64,000 bases of DNA from Echinococcus granulosus (taxonomy: Eukaryota; Platyhelminthes; Cestoda; Cyclophyllidea; Taeniidae), in NCBI RefSeq assembly GCF_000524195.1, contig NW_020170410.1, forward strand, positions 778,523 through 842,522, written 5' to 3'. The translations under genes were made by a program, and so were the position numbers. Each line of letters begins with the position of its first letter. Positions within the stretch are counted from its first letter, which is position 1. The notes beneath the pieces were generated by a model. That model had not been told where the DNA came from. It did not search any database and saw nothing but the letters and a program-made list of their open reading frames with translations. Below are positions 1-14,360 of the stretch, piece by piece.

Positions 1-3000
1 AGTTTTGGTAATTTCTTTGCATCTGTAAAATGGAACTGCAACAAATAGGTTACTCTTTTAATACTTTTTTTGGTTTCGCGGGTTCTTAAGTCTTCACCCT
101 GCACTTCTAACTAAATAGAAAACACTGGCATTGTTCATTTGCTTCGGGGAAATGGTCATGCGAGTGACAAAAGAATATTTTGTCACTTAATTATGAGAAC
201 ATTTAATCACCAGAGGAAGAAGGTGCTTTTAAAACTCAATTCCCGGTAGCACTTGCAAATTTTACATATTTTACTCCCACTTTAAGTTCTAAATTTAAGA
301 GTCTCGGTTGCATCAGGACAAAGGTGAATACCGAGAAGTCATGCAGGCTGTTTATTCCACCGAAAGAAATCAAACAAAAGTGTATTTTACTAAGTCTGTT
401 TCCTGAAATACTCTGAAAATAAATCATTTTAACGGCTTTTAAAACAAGCTTTAAATGTTTCCGACGTAACTTTTCGCAGGCTGTCAGGAGGAAAAATCAC
501 AAAGTGAAAGCAGAAGGAGAAGGCTTTTTGAGCTTTGGCGCAGCAAGTGTGAGCGAAATTAGGGCGTTTTTTATCCCGACCAGTCATGTTTTGTTTGGCC
601 AATGTTGCCCCATTAATTACATGATTATACACTAGACAAGCATTGGTAGAACCACCCCAAACACCCGACATATGGGTTGCAATCGTCAACACAACCACTT
701 AGCGGAACTAGGCATCCGCGATCATGTACCTCCTGTATCGTCGTAGTTACCAAAATCGCCAATGCTACTGCTCTGATCATTTCTAGACGGCAATAAGGCG
801 TATATTGGGAGATTAAATTTATCTAAAAAATTTATTTGATCTCTGGCCGAATGTGAATTCATTTATCTTGTGGCTGTCTCGAATTAACCAAGATTCCGTT
901 GTTTCTGTAGTATTATTTCACATTGGATAAAAAATGCGCAGTTTATGGGGTTGGTATTTTTGTGCTTTGTAAATTTTAGCCCACAATGGAGGTATTTGCG
1001 TAGGGCTGTGGTATGAGATTTCATGTGTGGAGCTTTTTTCAATATGGAGTTGCACCAACTTCATTCTATTGGTCTACAAAAATGTTGCCTTTTTTATGCG
1101 AGGCTTACAATTCTGACTGGAACTGTGTCACTTCTCTTAGCCATTGCTGAAGATCTCTACCTATAAATTTATAAGGTTTATTGGCTCAAAAAGGAAAAAA
1201 AAGTTGCACTGTTTGATAAGCTACTGAAAAAAACTGAACAGGTAAACAGAAGACTCACTGAATGCGATTGAAAGGCAACAAATCACCGAAGGAGCGACTG
1301 ATGAGGGGAGAGTTATCTACTGAAAGAAGAATTTAAAATTCAACAACAAAACCAATTTATGAAATTCACATTCTTGGCTGACAAATGCTACTTTATGAAT
1401 ACTTAATTTATCAGGGACGCATTAATGAGGGTTTCAATGATGACCAGACCTTCAAATTGTATTTTGACCTAACAGTAAAACTGTATTGTCATGCACTTTC
1501 TTTCCTTGCTTATCTAATACACAAAACAATGTCACCAAAACACAATGGACGCAGACACCCGCTGTGCTTAGACAGGAGTACCAAGAAATCTGCCTCCTAG
1601 AACCGGAAAGCATTTGGTCTACGACACGGAAGGAATAATAAAGATATACCTATTGATAGCGCTGATGTATGCGTGGGCAAGATGGCTAGGTGGGTGGGAT
1701 TGTAGCTTATCTAGTTCCGTTTTCTAATCGCCTGTTTAGATTCTTAAAACGTCGTCTTCTTGGGGTAGGGCAAAAGTGGTATTTTTTTAAGTACAGATGT
1801 CTATATCCTAGTATGTTAGTAACAAAGTCCTTTTCTCAGACCTCCCTCCACTAAATTACACATTTGCTTCACCCGTAAATTACTGATTGTACAAGCAAAG
1901 ATCTTTTAAGTAAGTAATATAATGGCCGAACAGTAAACTGTTTCGTTATTACTAGTGTGGCCCTGCGTTAGTAGAATAGCATGATGTATCCATTTAGTTT
2001 GTTATTTTTTTGAGCTGAAATAATAAGGTCATGGCGTATTTTCAAAATCAGTTGCCAAAATCGTTTTGGTAATCATCTCTTAAAATGCATCTATTTTCAT
2101 TAACAATCAGGAACTTGGGTCGAAATGTATTTAATGAGGGTTATTGGATCTGGGATCTATTGACCATCTTGGAGGTCATAGACATGCCAATCATCAGGTG
2201 AGCAAGTAAGGGTATTTTCTTTCTCGTACAATTTGGAAGAAATTTATTGCAACACAAAATATCGTATCAATTTGAGGCAGTAATAATCACGAAGGGTGTC
2301 ACCATTGCCAGGTTATCTGCACATAATTTTTTAGCACAAAATAAATGTTTTAAATGGAGTCCGCTATCATCAAATAATTTCAAGCGTGTTGGCACGCATT
2401 TTTTGTCACTTTATGCCATGTAAATGCATCCACCTATGTCATAGACTCAGTCCTTAAGTTTAAAGCGCTCAAGTATTTGTAAAGGGTTCATGATTCTAGG
2501 ATAACAAGATATTCGCTGCTTTTCAAGCTGCAGCATAACTCAACTAGAACAACAAAACATCGGGATCGATATGAGCCATTTGCCTCTGAGATTCTGATAC
2601 CAGAATGGTAATAAAAACTGTTTTGCCGCTACATGATTCACTTTTTACCCAGAAAGATTTCCTTACTAAAACTGCGTAAAATATGGCCAATAGACAAAAG
2701 AAGTAGTGCTTCTTCAAATATGAGGAAGGTTTACCACTCTGCCTCCAAAAGTGTAAAATTTCCCCAACCCCCTCGTTATACTTTGTTTATGAGAGCTACT
2801 GCCCACCATCCAGCCATGCATAAGCATAAAGCCGAATTTATCGATGCTTTTTGAAAAAAATAACAAAAAACTTACCCCAGAACAGAGACAATGGAAAAGG
2901 AAGGAAGTTGGGTAAGTCCACTGAAGCTGCTACAATTTCCTGTGTGGCACAAGGTTAAGCTCGATTTGGTAGGTAGAGTAGGGAGGGGAAAAGTAGTTGA

Positions 3001-6000
3001 TCTACTCCGCTGTGGTGCAGCACTCACATAAACTCACCCACCCGATTCCAACACAACACACTACACAACAACACGTTAACGTGTGCCCATGCACGCACAA
3101 GCCTCTGAATTCGATAAAGTAGCCAATGGGCAACTGGCCAATGGCCGTCCGGGTGGTCAGCTGCTACTGCTCGCAATGGATTGGCTCGTCTAGAGGGTAT
3201 TTATTTTCGCCCGGTGGGACATACAAGCTATTCAGCAAATCATTGTTTGGCACATCACGCTCGCATATAGGCTTTAGGTCGTTAAAGTGGTGAGAATGGA
3301 GCACTGTGGCTTGGGACTTTAAAAAAGCGATTTCATAACGTGGTTACTGCATTTAGAAACAAATATATTTTATTTAGAAGTGGAACTTTTCTAAGGAAAA
3401 AAAACTTAAAATTCGTGATTTTTTTATGTGGAGACCTAAAGTGCAGTGAATATGTTTATTCAAGTAGCAAAGTTTACCTTTCAGGCATTGCAGACGTCCC
3501 ACGCATTAGGATTCGACGAGTGCATTGCATGACTTCAGCGACTCCTTACAGCCTTCGGTTCATTAAAGACCACTGTGCTAATCAAATTCTCCCTGCTTAC
3601 GTATTCAAGGTGGAGTCCGTTTGGACTTAAGCTTCTGTTTTTTTATGGCGAGCATTTCCGAGCAGCCCAAGCAGGTTGTGGTCAGACCACTGCAATCGTT
3701 TTTATCCTGGCACTTAGGTGTTTTATTTTGATGATAGTGCTACATGAGTCTCACCAATCCTTTACCAAAGGGTCTTCGTGAGGGTAACACAGCGACCTGC
3801 TCAAGCCGCGTGTTATACTGAGTTTTTAGCCCTGATAATTTTGCCCTCTTATACTGGACCAAGTCTTCGAAGGTAGCCCGTCCGTAACACAAATTCCAAG
3901 TTAAAATAGCCCTAGCATTAAGCACGGAATGTGGCACTTTTGCTTTACCATCTTAACATTGAAAAGACAAACGAACTCCTTTTTCGAACATCACAGCAAA
4001 TTACGGGAAGTGCTTTATAGCTATGGACGTAGGAAAACTCCTATTTCAGGTGCCTTTTTGGATTCCAGCTACCGATTAGCATAGCTGAATAAAATTTGAA
4101 AGTTTTTTCCACCCCTAACTGCTTCCAATCCCGACTACTTTGAACTGTTGGGGCAACACGGCAAGTCGGTGAAGTAGGTGTGAAGCACTTAGCGAGTAGG
4201 ATACCTAGTCGGTACAACACAATGGTATTATTTAGGCTTTGGCGTTACTCGATTGCATGACATATTTTGCGCTATGATCAGAAAGGCCATTTGAGTTTTT
4301 TGTCAACTACTTCAAGGATGAGTCCCAGTCTGAGTTGGGTGGTAGTACCGCCAAAAGGTGAATCCTAAGCTTGCATTAAGTAGCCTCAAAGAAATGCTAC
4401 AGGATTAGGATCGCACAAATTGTTTACGGAGGTCGGTCTCCGGATACATTAGTTGCCGTGGTTTTTCTTCATCCACTTTTTGATCTTAAATAATAAATAG
4501 TTATCCTTTGACACAACGAACGCACCTGCCGCTGCTCCCGATTATACGCACTCTGATCGCTAGCTTCTGCTTAAATTGTAAGTGGCTTTGGGATTGCTTG
4601 TAATTATTTCGTACAGCGCTGAGTCCAAGTAATTTTATTAGGGATTTGGCTTGCCTCCCTGACTAATCCGTTTATCAAATTGTGTTTCCTCTTTTTTCCC
4701 CGATTTCTGCTAATTAGTAACCTGTTTAATTTTGTTTCCATAGCTGGATTACTTTGTCAAAAGTTCTTTCTATCGCACTTCGGTTTTATACACTGATCTC
4801 CATAAGCCCGCTTGAACATATTCATAGGTAAAAGTAGGGGCGATTCAACTGTATGAAAGGATTACCATTTCCATTTCCTCTGATTTTTTTTCTAATCAAA
4901 ATAAGTCTTATTCTACCAAATAATACTCCTTTCAAAGGGATTGAAACATTCTCGGGAATAGCTTGAACTCAAATTAAAATGGGAAATTACACACTTGTGC
5001 AGGCAAATGATCCGTTTGAGAAATGTCAACCTCCTTATCAAGGTAAAGCACTTTTTTGTAGTTTCATGTTGCCAAATTCGTGTTTCCCATTTACGCCCTT
5101 TCAATGTCAACGTACTTCGTAAAGGGACATCTCCATTCACTGGCTCAACAAATTTCCAGCCCTTGGGAAAAGCCTCCTCAAATGGGCAAATTTTGGGTTA
5201 GCCAAAAAGTCATTAACGCCCATCATAACGTTTTAACTAAGACTGCTATCAATATTTTGGGTCTGCTACTATTACGCGACCCCAAAATAACCTCATTTGG
5301 GGGCATTGATACATAGTAGTGGGTCAGTGAAAATGCCAGAAAAGTTCAGACATCAGCAATGTTAACGGTGACAAGGCTTAGTAACTGAGTTATACCTCGT
5401 TCCACCTGTCCAGGTGGTAGATTCTATAAAATCTGTCCAAATGCCGTAAGAGTTCGCCTCGAATTTAGCAATCGCCATATCCATTCAATTAACTTTCGAT
5501 AAGAATCGTCCAAATCATTGTTTTCACGCTCATTCAGTCTGGTATGATTAAATTTAAAAAGTGTTGATCCACCTAACTGCTTTAGAAGGGATCCTCTCGA
5601 ATATTGGAAAATACTTTGGAAAAAGAGTAGGTTTGCATGGAATTTCCATCTATAAAACCAGAATACTCGAGCAGAACATCTTGGCCCAGTCGATTTCAAT
5701 CCATCCATTGCTAGCTCCATTATAGACCAAGGGCTGTCAGGGAAGATTTAATGAACGCGAAGCCGACATCCAAGATCCAAATGTTATCCGTCCTACTTTA
5801 TCCCCTCTCCTGCATTATCTATCCTTCTCTCTCAAAATGCTAAGCTTTGTATTCTCAATGACACCACTTTAGTTCTTAATGTGTCGGTACTTCTTTAATC
5901 AATGTCCAACGACGATTTGTATAACATGTCCCACTTCCGCTTCCATTTATGCAACTTTGAGTAGCAAACATCCCCTTGATTGCTCCTGCCTTCGCAATGC

Positions 6001-9000
6001 TTTGGATCTTCCGTTTTCTCTAAAAGCTCAGCAACAAACCCCAACGATAGTTAGATAGAAGCAAAACACGCTAGCAAATGTTTGAAGGAAGCGTTGTCGA
6101 AAAATTTTGAACCAGTTGGAATTTGTATGAATTCTAGGAAAATAAAATGTACTTCAACAAAAAGAGAAAACTTTAGTGATTACAAGACACATGTGACGTT
6201 CAAGCATTATTTTCAAATCAACCACACTAAATGCAGAAACAACAATAATCGCTTGACTTCTTCAACCATTTTTACTCAAAATTATCAAGATATTTAATTT
6301 ATCTACACAAAACTCTGTTTACGGAGGCGATTATTATTTTACAATGAATTGTCAACATCAGCAGGGATCGGGAATCCCTTTGACAGCTTCTATTTGAAGG
6401 CGGTAGCAATCCCTCTCCAACTTTTAAAACCAAATATCGTAAAACTTCAAAAGACCTAAGAACCTGCTCATCAAAAATGCCCCCCCCCTAAATATATTGA
6501 CTTAATAAAGAAAATCACAGCATTTTTTGCCTTTCCTCAGTCCTCTCCGTCATCCAACAATCCCTGAATTTCCTCTTCGTCCAACTTCAGAGCTCTCCAA
6601 AATCTCACGGTCATCTAGAAAGGAAATGAAAGGAGAGGCTTTACCCCACAGAACTGTTTAGGGGAAGAGGTTGTCGCGTTGTGGATATTCGCCTCTCTTT
6701 TCCACTCTCGTCCCTCTCTTCTTGCGTAAGAAAATGCCGGCGGCCATAGATTATGTCTGCCTGTTTGTGTTACTGTTACTGCGTTATCGCGATCGCGGAG
6801 GCTATCCACTGTGCGTATATATGCGGACACCGAATTCAGAAGCAGCAGTAGCATCAGCAAAGAGGGGCATTTTTTGTGACAGAAAAAAGACTACATTAAG
6901 ATGGGGTGTGCAACAACTTGGCCTGGCAAGCTCCAATTTAGATAATCCACTGGGTTTTTAATTCGCTTATTGCGTGGTTTTGTTTTGAATGCAGATACTG
7001 GTAAACGACTTAATGTATAATACCCGCCATGCATGGCTTTGATCGTATCCTCTATGTTTCATAATGTCCTAACGCCTTAAAAGCTTCGAACCAACTTAAG
7101 TGCTCAATAGTGAATGGAACATTCCAAGTCACGGCAGCGTCTATTAGTACGGACATAAACCTCTCCAGAGTAAAACTTCGTTAATGTTTCGAGTCACCTA
7201 CGCTGATGTATTAATTCAGCGACGGATTTCATACTGGAGAAGTAAAAAATACCTTTACGAACACAAAAGAACCCACAGAGAATCAGGCTGCAACAGTGGA
7301 CATCATGGAAACAGAACTGGTTGAGTCCAAGACGGATATTTAGGTCTGCAGCTTCAGTACAATGACTTGTAAACACCATTGCCAAGTTGTATTAAAATCG
7401 CTATATGTCTTTCAAACAAAGATTCAGTGTGGAGAACGCAATACACGCAGCGATAGGAACATGATAAGTCTCCGAGGAGGGCAGGAACATGTGTGTGCTT
7501 GTGGGTGTGTATGAGTGTTTCAAGGCGGATTTAACCATATTTCATTGCGCAACAAAGTGCTACATGGAAAAGCAGGAAATGAAGAAGGGGGTGGGATTAC
7601 TTAACTGGGCAAGTGATAGCCTGGACACTAACCTTTTACAGCTCCTCATCCCAGCTACAAGGGCGCCATTAGAGGAGAATAGGAACATTCCTTAAGAATT
7701 ATCGTTCTAACCTAGTATGTAATTCGGAAAAAAAAGTAGTATTCATAAAAATTTTATTTGAATAGTCCAAGGTTTGACCATTCAAAAGTCATCGATGACA
7801 TCGATACCTAAGGGTTTCTCAAGCGTCAGTGCTACTAACTTTAGACCATCTACTTAAGTCCTACCGTATGTCATCTCCTTGATCGAAAAATAAAAGAAAT
7901 GGGATGTTTCAACTGCACAATCAAAAGATACCAAACATCAGCATCTTGTGAATAAAAGTTTGGACCACTTTTTAAGCCACTTCTGAAAGGGATGCTTATT
8001 TTTGAGGACCTTCTACTCGTGGCGCAAAAAAGACAATGAGGAAAATCCTCCCGTTTATCAATAAGCGGTATCGCGCCATGGGCACTGAAGTGAATAAAGC
8101 ACCAAAAAAGTTGCCATCGAAGCTACTCATTAATCGAGATTAGAAGGGACTCTTTTCCCGACTTGGTTACCGCCATGGGATTTTGTGTACCAATCTGTCA
8201 ACCTCAGGAAACAAAAAAAAGTTTCACGAAATAACTAGTTGAATTTAGGATTGGTTTTAGCCAGAATAACTTACAAGCCCCGTAATTTTTCTACTCCTCA
8301 TCAATCCAATGTGGAATTTTCCAGTTTTAGTCAGCACAAAAGGCGGTGTGTTACTCTTTCCCTTTCTTTCATACAAAGTTACACAATGTTCACACAAACT
8401 GCGTCAAAATTACAAGGCAGTAAAAATTAGGATTTAGCCAGTTTTGTGTAATTTATCAAAAGATCAAGTTCACAGGAAGTGCAATACAGCGCGTTTTACT
8501 CTTTTCCAGTGATGCAAATATACCTGACAGCAAGCGGCCTTCAAAGATGCAGAGGATATTCAAAACAGCTTCGTTGGAATGACAAAGCAGTAAAGGCTAG
8601 GCTAAAAAAATGTTCCGATGGACGACGAAGTCCAATGTTGCCTCGTATCCCTCCAACAAAGTTGTCACAGAATGATCGTTGTCTTAACTGCACACTTGAT
8701 TACGCAGGATCCTCATTACCCCTGGTTTTAATCTCCAAGCATCTATCCTGAAGTTCCAGTTACATCATTTCCGTTAACAGCACCCAATCCATACTTTCAT
8801 TTGTGACAGTACTTTATCCTGAACGGTGCATCTACTGACGCTTTCTAGGGAAACTCGATCGATTAAAAACGGTGATACTCAAAAGGTGATCTTCAAAGAC
8901 ACCTAACTCCTGTTATTACGTATCAATTCCTTACTTTTTTACGTATAAAGCCCTTGGGTATTTTTTTAGTCAAGGCATTAGTCACACAAGCAACAGCATG

Positions 9001-10104
9001 AATTTTGGGCACTACTCCCACTTTCCTACGGCAAGTTTCAAGAATGGAAGTAAGACTTAATTATTACCGAGAAAGTGCACTGCTTCCTACAGAGAGGTGG
9101 CTAATAAGATGGAGAAAAGAAAGCGAGAGATTAGTCCACGAAAGAGCATTTGGAATAAATGACCACAATGGGGATGGGGGTGGGGGAAGAGAGGCCAAGT
9201 AACCTGCCGGTGCGCAGATGGGCTGTAATCTTTAAAGGTCAGGTGTCTCTAATAAGTTGATTGGAGGAGCTTTCTTCCAGGGCAAACAAAAGAAAATTCG
9301 AGGATGAAACCACGAGATACTAGGCAGGTGTAGCACAGGTTTACTGTTTCCCATACGCTACTTAGAATAAGACTTCCAGAACGTGCCGTCAAAATTGGAT
9401 CGCTAAGCATGAAACATCTTAATTACTCGGATTAATTGCATTGCTATTATAATAGGATTTGCTCGATTCTCAGCTCAAATACGAGGAAAATTATCCGACA
9501 GCTTTATGGATTGTGAAACTAAGATGCATTATTACTAAGCTAAGACGCGTGGAGGAAAATAAGGGTTTTCTACATCCTAAGCGAATGGGGATTGGACGAG
9601 AAATTATCAAGAAGTTTGACTGCTTTCCATGCATGTCGTAAATACGAAGTATTTTTACATCGTAATGTCGTACACATATTCCATGTTTGGCAATCCCAAA
9701 ATACGTGGAAAAAACTGTATTAGAAAACTGTGATTAGACGAGATCAAAGGGCCAGCAAAATTTGAAACACTGGACGGTCTTACAGAAAGAACGCTTTTGT
9801 GTAGATCTATGATATAATCTGTATAATGACTCAATTCATCGTGCAAGGCATGGAATAGTGGAATGGGATTTCAGTATTTGAAATTTTAAAAGTAAATCTT
9901 CAGTTAGATATTCTTTATGAGGACATTAAATACAGTACAGTGCAAATTGAAAATTTGTGATTTACAGCCCTACCGATAGCTGAATTTCAAGTTCAAAATA
10001 ACGAATAACATAAAAATGTGCACATATAGAAATATTTCACTTATTAGTAAGATCTCAAAAAGACAAAGGAAAAAATTCTTAGGAAAAAACTTTAAGATTC
10101 TCAC
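1..10104. other. Intergenic region, no supportable gene
   Basis: About 10 kb in which I find no reading frame with recognisable family motifs or a chain of phase-compatible exons. The longest open frames are under 100 codons and look like chance. The low-complexity points are a short run of C near 6480 and a TATA-like stretch near 6810 with no convincing exon after it. The missing last exon of the gene at 10105-11075 (- strand) may lie in the right-hand part. Confidence 0.6.
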
Positions 10105-11075
10105 TTTTTCAGCCATTTTCCGACGACCTTCGAGATCCATACTAGCGCCTTTGCATCGCATTTCCATGAGCTTAGGGAAGAGCTCGTTAAACACTTCACC
10201 ATCAGAATCGTCATCTCCTTCACCTTCATCGGAATCACCCTTTTGGTTTACACTTTTTTCCACTGGAGCAACTGCATTTGACTTCTGCTGGGAATGATTT
10301 CTAGCAACGGATTCACCAGTGACCGTTTTCCTATCTGAAAAAATTGTTACTTATACGTTACAAGCAAGAACACATTTATCAGAAAGCTTACTACTTACAC
10401 TCACTTTTGAGAACAAGATTAGACCATTGATGAGCGATTAGAGCTGCTATGATTCTAGCTACTCCATACTCCTCATCTGGGTTCTTAAGGTTTTAAGAAA
10501 AAGGCAAACCTTCTTCAATTTCATCAGAGGGGGGAGAAAGTTGGACAATCTCGAAGTGATTCTTGGTGGCCTCCGCAAAGACCTCCATGCGAAGATTTTT
10601 GTTAGATAAAGAGTCGCACACGAGAAGTTGGACTGGAATATCCTCCTCCCCTTCCCTCGACTTCAGCCAGTCACAAGCAACTGACCAGCTTTCTGGCTAA
10701 ACGAAAATGTAAGTACGCTAGTAATAAAACACCGAATACGTGGGTCTGAATCACTGAAGTAGTGAAATAAGTTCATGGATATTGGATACAGGATTTTAGA
10801 TCCATCTAGAAAGAACAATAATACTTACATTTTCCGTATCAAAACAGATAACTAGAGCCTCGGCGGTTCTAACATTTGGTTTGGGATATGAGCCGCAGAC
10901 CAGCTTCAACTGCACTGAAGCCGTATAATATTTACAGTTTATGTACATGCAGTCCCTAATTGTACTTGTCTTTGTAAGTTCTGAAAAATTATGCTGCGAA
11001 TTGGCGCATACCATCGTAGACAAAATTTGCAATGTTATCCGCTTTAGCGTTCAAAATATAGGCATGCGGAAGCAT
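10105..11075 (-). CDS. AAGAB: Alpha- and gamma-adaptin-binding protein p34 (AAGAB), 3' end incomplete
   Basis: Exons on the minus strand: 11075-11012, 10980-10829, 10696-10510, 10334-10105. All junctions are GT-AG and in phase; the first intron is 31 nt. The ATG at 11075 follows an in-frame TAG. The 211 residues read so far cover the family landmarks: the strand around NCKYYTASVQLKLV (human p34 has NKYYSADINL), a Rab-like core with LLVCDSLS, HFEIVQLSP (human HGFELVELSP), an acidic linker, and the C-terminal helix VFNELFPKLMEMR followed by RRKMAEK (human LKEMKDKAATLPHEQRK). p34 is a cytosolic chaperone that binds AP-1 and AP-2 adaptin subunits during clathrin adaptor assembly. The expected last exon (human AFWMAIGGD and an acidic end) was not found downstream; reading through the last donor gives only a hydrophobic AT-rich tail to 9970. 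Family call firm, 3' end open. Confidence 0.82.
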
Positions 11076-13133
11076 TTTCAAGGGGTTCTAAAAGAGAACA
11101 CTGCAAAACGACTAAAATAATTATGAAAGGATGAAAGTAGTAACCAACGTAATTAAACAGGCTTTTGGTGTTTCCAATAGATCATGAAACATATAACCAC
11201 ACCCCATTTCTACAGTATTTTCAGCTATTTACGATATTATATAATGGTCGAAAAAGAGAGCAATAAACTCCACAAAAAAGAAAAGGGCAAATTTGTCGAC
11301 GTGGCGAAAAAACTTGGCCGGCAAAGGACTAGTTGCAGGAAATGCCAGCTGAAAATAATACACAAATCACAACTCAGCATTGCCTGCAGTTTTTGAGGTA
11401 GAAATAAACTAATCCGTTTATATTCTGATAAGATTAATCAAAATATTCTATGTGAAACGGCAAACTTTCATTTTCGGTCCCACTCAAGAAAATGACGACC
11501 CCGTAAAAAACTGTATTTTCTCATTTAAGTAGAGAATTCAGCAAACAAGAAGATAAAAGTGTTGATTTGACCCAAAACCAGGATTTTAGTGCGATACTGG
11601 GCACCAACCTACCCCGAGACAAAGCACAGCCGTACCTTGGCCCTGGCCATTCAGGCTGAACTGGAACTCAGGCACCTTTGACGCCAAGGTCGCATAAATT
11701 ACAGCAATCAGTCTCGAAATAAGTAGCATTTTCGCTAATTTAGGTGCGAAATGGTTCTTTTTATTACTGCTTTGTTAAATTTTTTTAGGGCACAAGCTTT
11801 GGTTGATCTTAAAGCACTAAAATGGTAGCAACAATGTCAGGAACATGGTGGTTCATGACAGTTTATGTATTTTAATAAGTCAGATCAGACCTTTGTGCTC
11901 TTATTAGTTTTAAATTTCTAATATTGTCAAGTAGATTAAACTGGATTTTGCCACTGCCTCTAGTAATTAGGTAATGCCACTCTCATTTTAATAAATGGAG
12001 CGACCCGAGTCCTCCCCAGCTCCATCAAAAGTCAAAGTGATATAAGAAAACAAATGCTGCTAAGGTGGAGAAGAACTAGAGGCCACTAGTATGGCTTGTT
12101 GATTATGGTGCAGTTCGCGGGTACGGCCTGTGGCGACTGAAGTGCCAAGGTAGTGAAATAGAGTAATACAAAATAGCGAATCGCGCCAATACCCCTTTAT
12201 GTACTTTTAAGCATAAATATCACAATTTCAACTAAACTGTACTTGTTTTGTGATGTGTTGATAGCAAAATGTACAATTTTGGGGGAGTAGCATTAAACAA
12301 AGTAACAAATAAAATAGAATTCGTACAAAATTCATGCCAATGTATATGCTAGAAATTTTGCATTACTAAGGGTATACGGAGGATAAGGTTAATTTGAAAA
12401 TAACTTTATTGCTTAAAGGAAATGACATCTGTAGATTTTTTATCATCTAGTCCACACCTGTCACAGCAATTGTTTAGCCAACTTTTGCAGCAACTGCTTA
12501 GTATGCGGCTTATCCTGTATAATAGACGTCTTTGGCCCTTATTACAAATCTGCACGATCAGTCGAAAGCTATTAAAAGTATTTGCTTGTAAAATTAACCT
12601 TGGACTTCAACTCCCGATACCAACTTTAGTACTTTTAGCCAAATATTCAAAAACAGCCGTCCTATTTGCCTCCTTTAATTTACTGAAAGCTAGAACCTAC
12701 TATAACCACGTGAAGGTAGTAGAATCTCTATGTCTCATCCGTAGCCTATCCACTCCTTTTGATCTTGTTTACGATCACAGGGTGAGGAATAGCTGTCTTC
12801 GATTATGAAAGTGGCAAACCTTTAGGAACAAAACAATCGTTTTCTACTTTGGCAGTCTAAAAGTACCCCATAAATGACAAAAATGCTCCAAATTTGTGGG
12901 ACATTGTAAAATTACATCAAGGACAGGAAAGAGTCCAAATTACAGTGGCTAGGAGATTATTTGTAGCAACGGATGACCTTGATTTTGTAAGGCGGGAAGC
13001 ACATATATTGACAAGATTAAATGCACTGTCAAATAGTATCTTCATGAGCCTCTCAGAATTAACCGTTAACCTTCAGGATGTAAAAGTTGGGACCTGATGC
13101 CATAGGTTCTGAGTGTTTGGCAAGAATGAAAGG
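11076..13133. other. Intergenic region between AAGAB and the Ebony-like exon copy
   Basis: Upstream flank of AAGAB. It holds one open frame of 128 codons at 12422-12808 (+) with no recognisable motif, repetitive Leu/Ser composition and no splice context; I treat it as chance. Nothing else was supported. Confidence 0.5.
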
Positions 13134-13326
13134 CACGAAGGTGGCATTAAGAAAGGCCAAAGCGTGAGTTCTCGCCACCTTGGCAGGATCAGCGTTGGCG
13201 AACACGTTGCCATCAATGCTTTCACGTTGGTAGAAGCAAACTAGACGAGTGCCCTCTTTGCCCTTCTCAAGAGGAGTTGTTGAAGACGTGCCAAGAACAG
13301 CAAATATCCCCCCTTCGAGTCTTAGA
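13134..13326 (-). pseudogene. Isolated copy of an Ebony-like adenylation-domain exon
   Basis: The minus-strand translation matches exon 5 of the Ebony-like gene (21081-21465) over 61 codons with no gap, about 40 of 61 residues identical. Both share EGG.FA.LGT, PLEKG, CFYQRE and AFLN.TFV. The match starts just after a pyrimidine-rich stretch ending in AAG, as if a splice acceptor were kept. Past the point where the intact gene has its GTGAGT donor, this copy has no donor and stays open for 25 more codons to a stop at 13059. No adenylation, thiolation or C-terminal partner exons were found nearby on this strand. It is either a duplicated, inverted exon relic or one exon of a second diverged gene; the lack of stops leaves the second option open. 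Confidence 0.7.
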
Positions 13327-14168
13327 GAATACGACACAAGAAAAGGATTTTTTAGCCTTCTTCGAGTAAATGTCGAAGCCTGCCTTTTGCTTAATTTAAC
13401 TTTATTCTCATACTATTGTAGTTTTTCCGCCTAACACTCGAAACGCCTTTGAAAACACCTTAAAGCGGAGCAATAAAAAGTCCATACGTACCGCCTATAA
13501 TCTCATACTGAAGGAATTTCTTTGTCTGAAATACCTCAGGGAAATGACCACTAACGTGAGAGGGACTTTTTTGTGTGTTTTGTTGAGATGTGTATACTCC
13601 CTTCTTTGTATTAGCTTGTATTACTAAAGTACATTCAACCAGTTAGAATGCAATGATGTAACAGTAAAGCCAAATTCCCACGGCGCCCACATATTGCTCA
13701 TCATCCATATATCTTGTCCAGGATAAAAGTTTACCATCCCAGGTTGACACTATGCCAAAGTTAGTTAAGTTTTCACCCTGCATCAAAGTAAGTGGAGCAT
13801 TTCTTCTTGACGTACTCCTTTACCGTAGGATGCTCCCTGCCTCAGTGAATGCACCATCTTTATAAGGGACATTTTTGCTGCCCGTCTGCACAAATAATGC
13901 TAATAGAATAAACTAGAGCAGATTCTTTTAAGTGCTGTCTGTAGACATAGTAGACGGATTAAATTTTGACAGGGTGGGCGATCACTAGACAGATTTCCCA
14001 TCACAATTTAGAGCCAATGGTCTCAGCAACAATTCACTGTGATTGCACCATGAATACTTGTGCAATCGATTAGCGTCAAAATGTCTACTTTGTTTTTGCC
14101 CTTGATGTCACCTAAGTTATGATTCTGTCAGCGTTTTTTGCTACATGAGATTCAATTTCAGTCGTGAT
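13327..14168. other. Intergenic, nothing recognised
   Basis: No coding or repeat signal recognised up to the start of the LTR element at 14169. Confidence 0.4.
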
Positions 14169-14360
14169 TGTAGCGTGTCGAGTCATTTTTGAAGATAAAA
14201 GAACCTACAGTAGTAAGACAGAATGTGTATCATCGACGCACAGAAGGGGGGGCTATTGCCACGGCCCGGAGGCAGTGGCGCCCAGCGAAAGTACATAAGC
14301 ATTAAACGATAAGGTAAACAGTTAATCAAAGCATCACATATCTCCTCTCTTCGGTGCTTC
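14169..14360 (+). repeat. 5' LTR of TRIM-like copy A
   Basis: Starts TGTAGCGTGTCGAG and aligns with the other LTR copies through the A-rich 'GACAGAATGTG' block and the Gly/Cys-rich hairpin segment near 14262-14285, where GCCAC pairs with GTGGC. The right boundary is approximate. Confidence 0.6.

Noticed and set aside
12422..12808. Open frame of 128 codons (+)
   Set aside because: Leu/Ser-rich, no motif, no splice or promoter context; consistent with chance in this AT-rich DNA.
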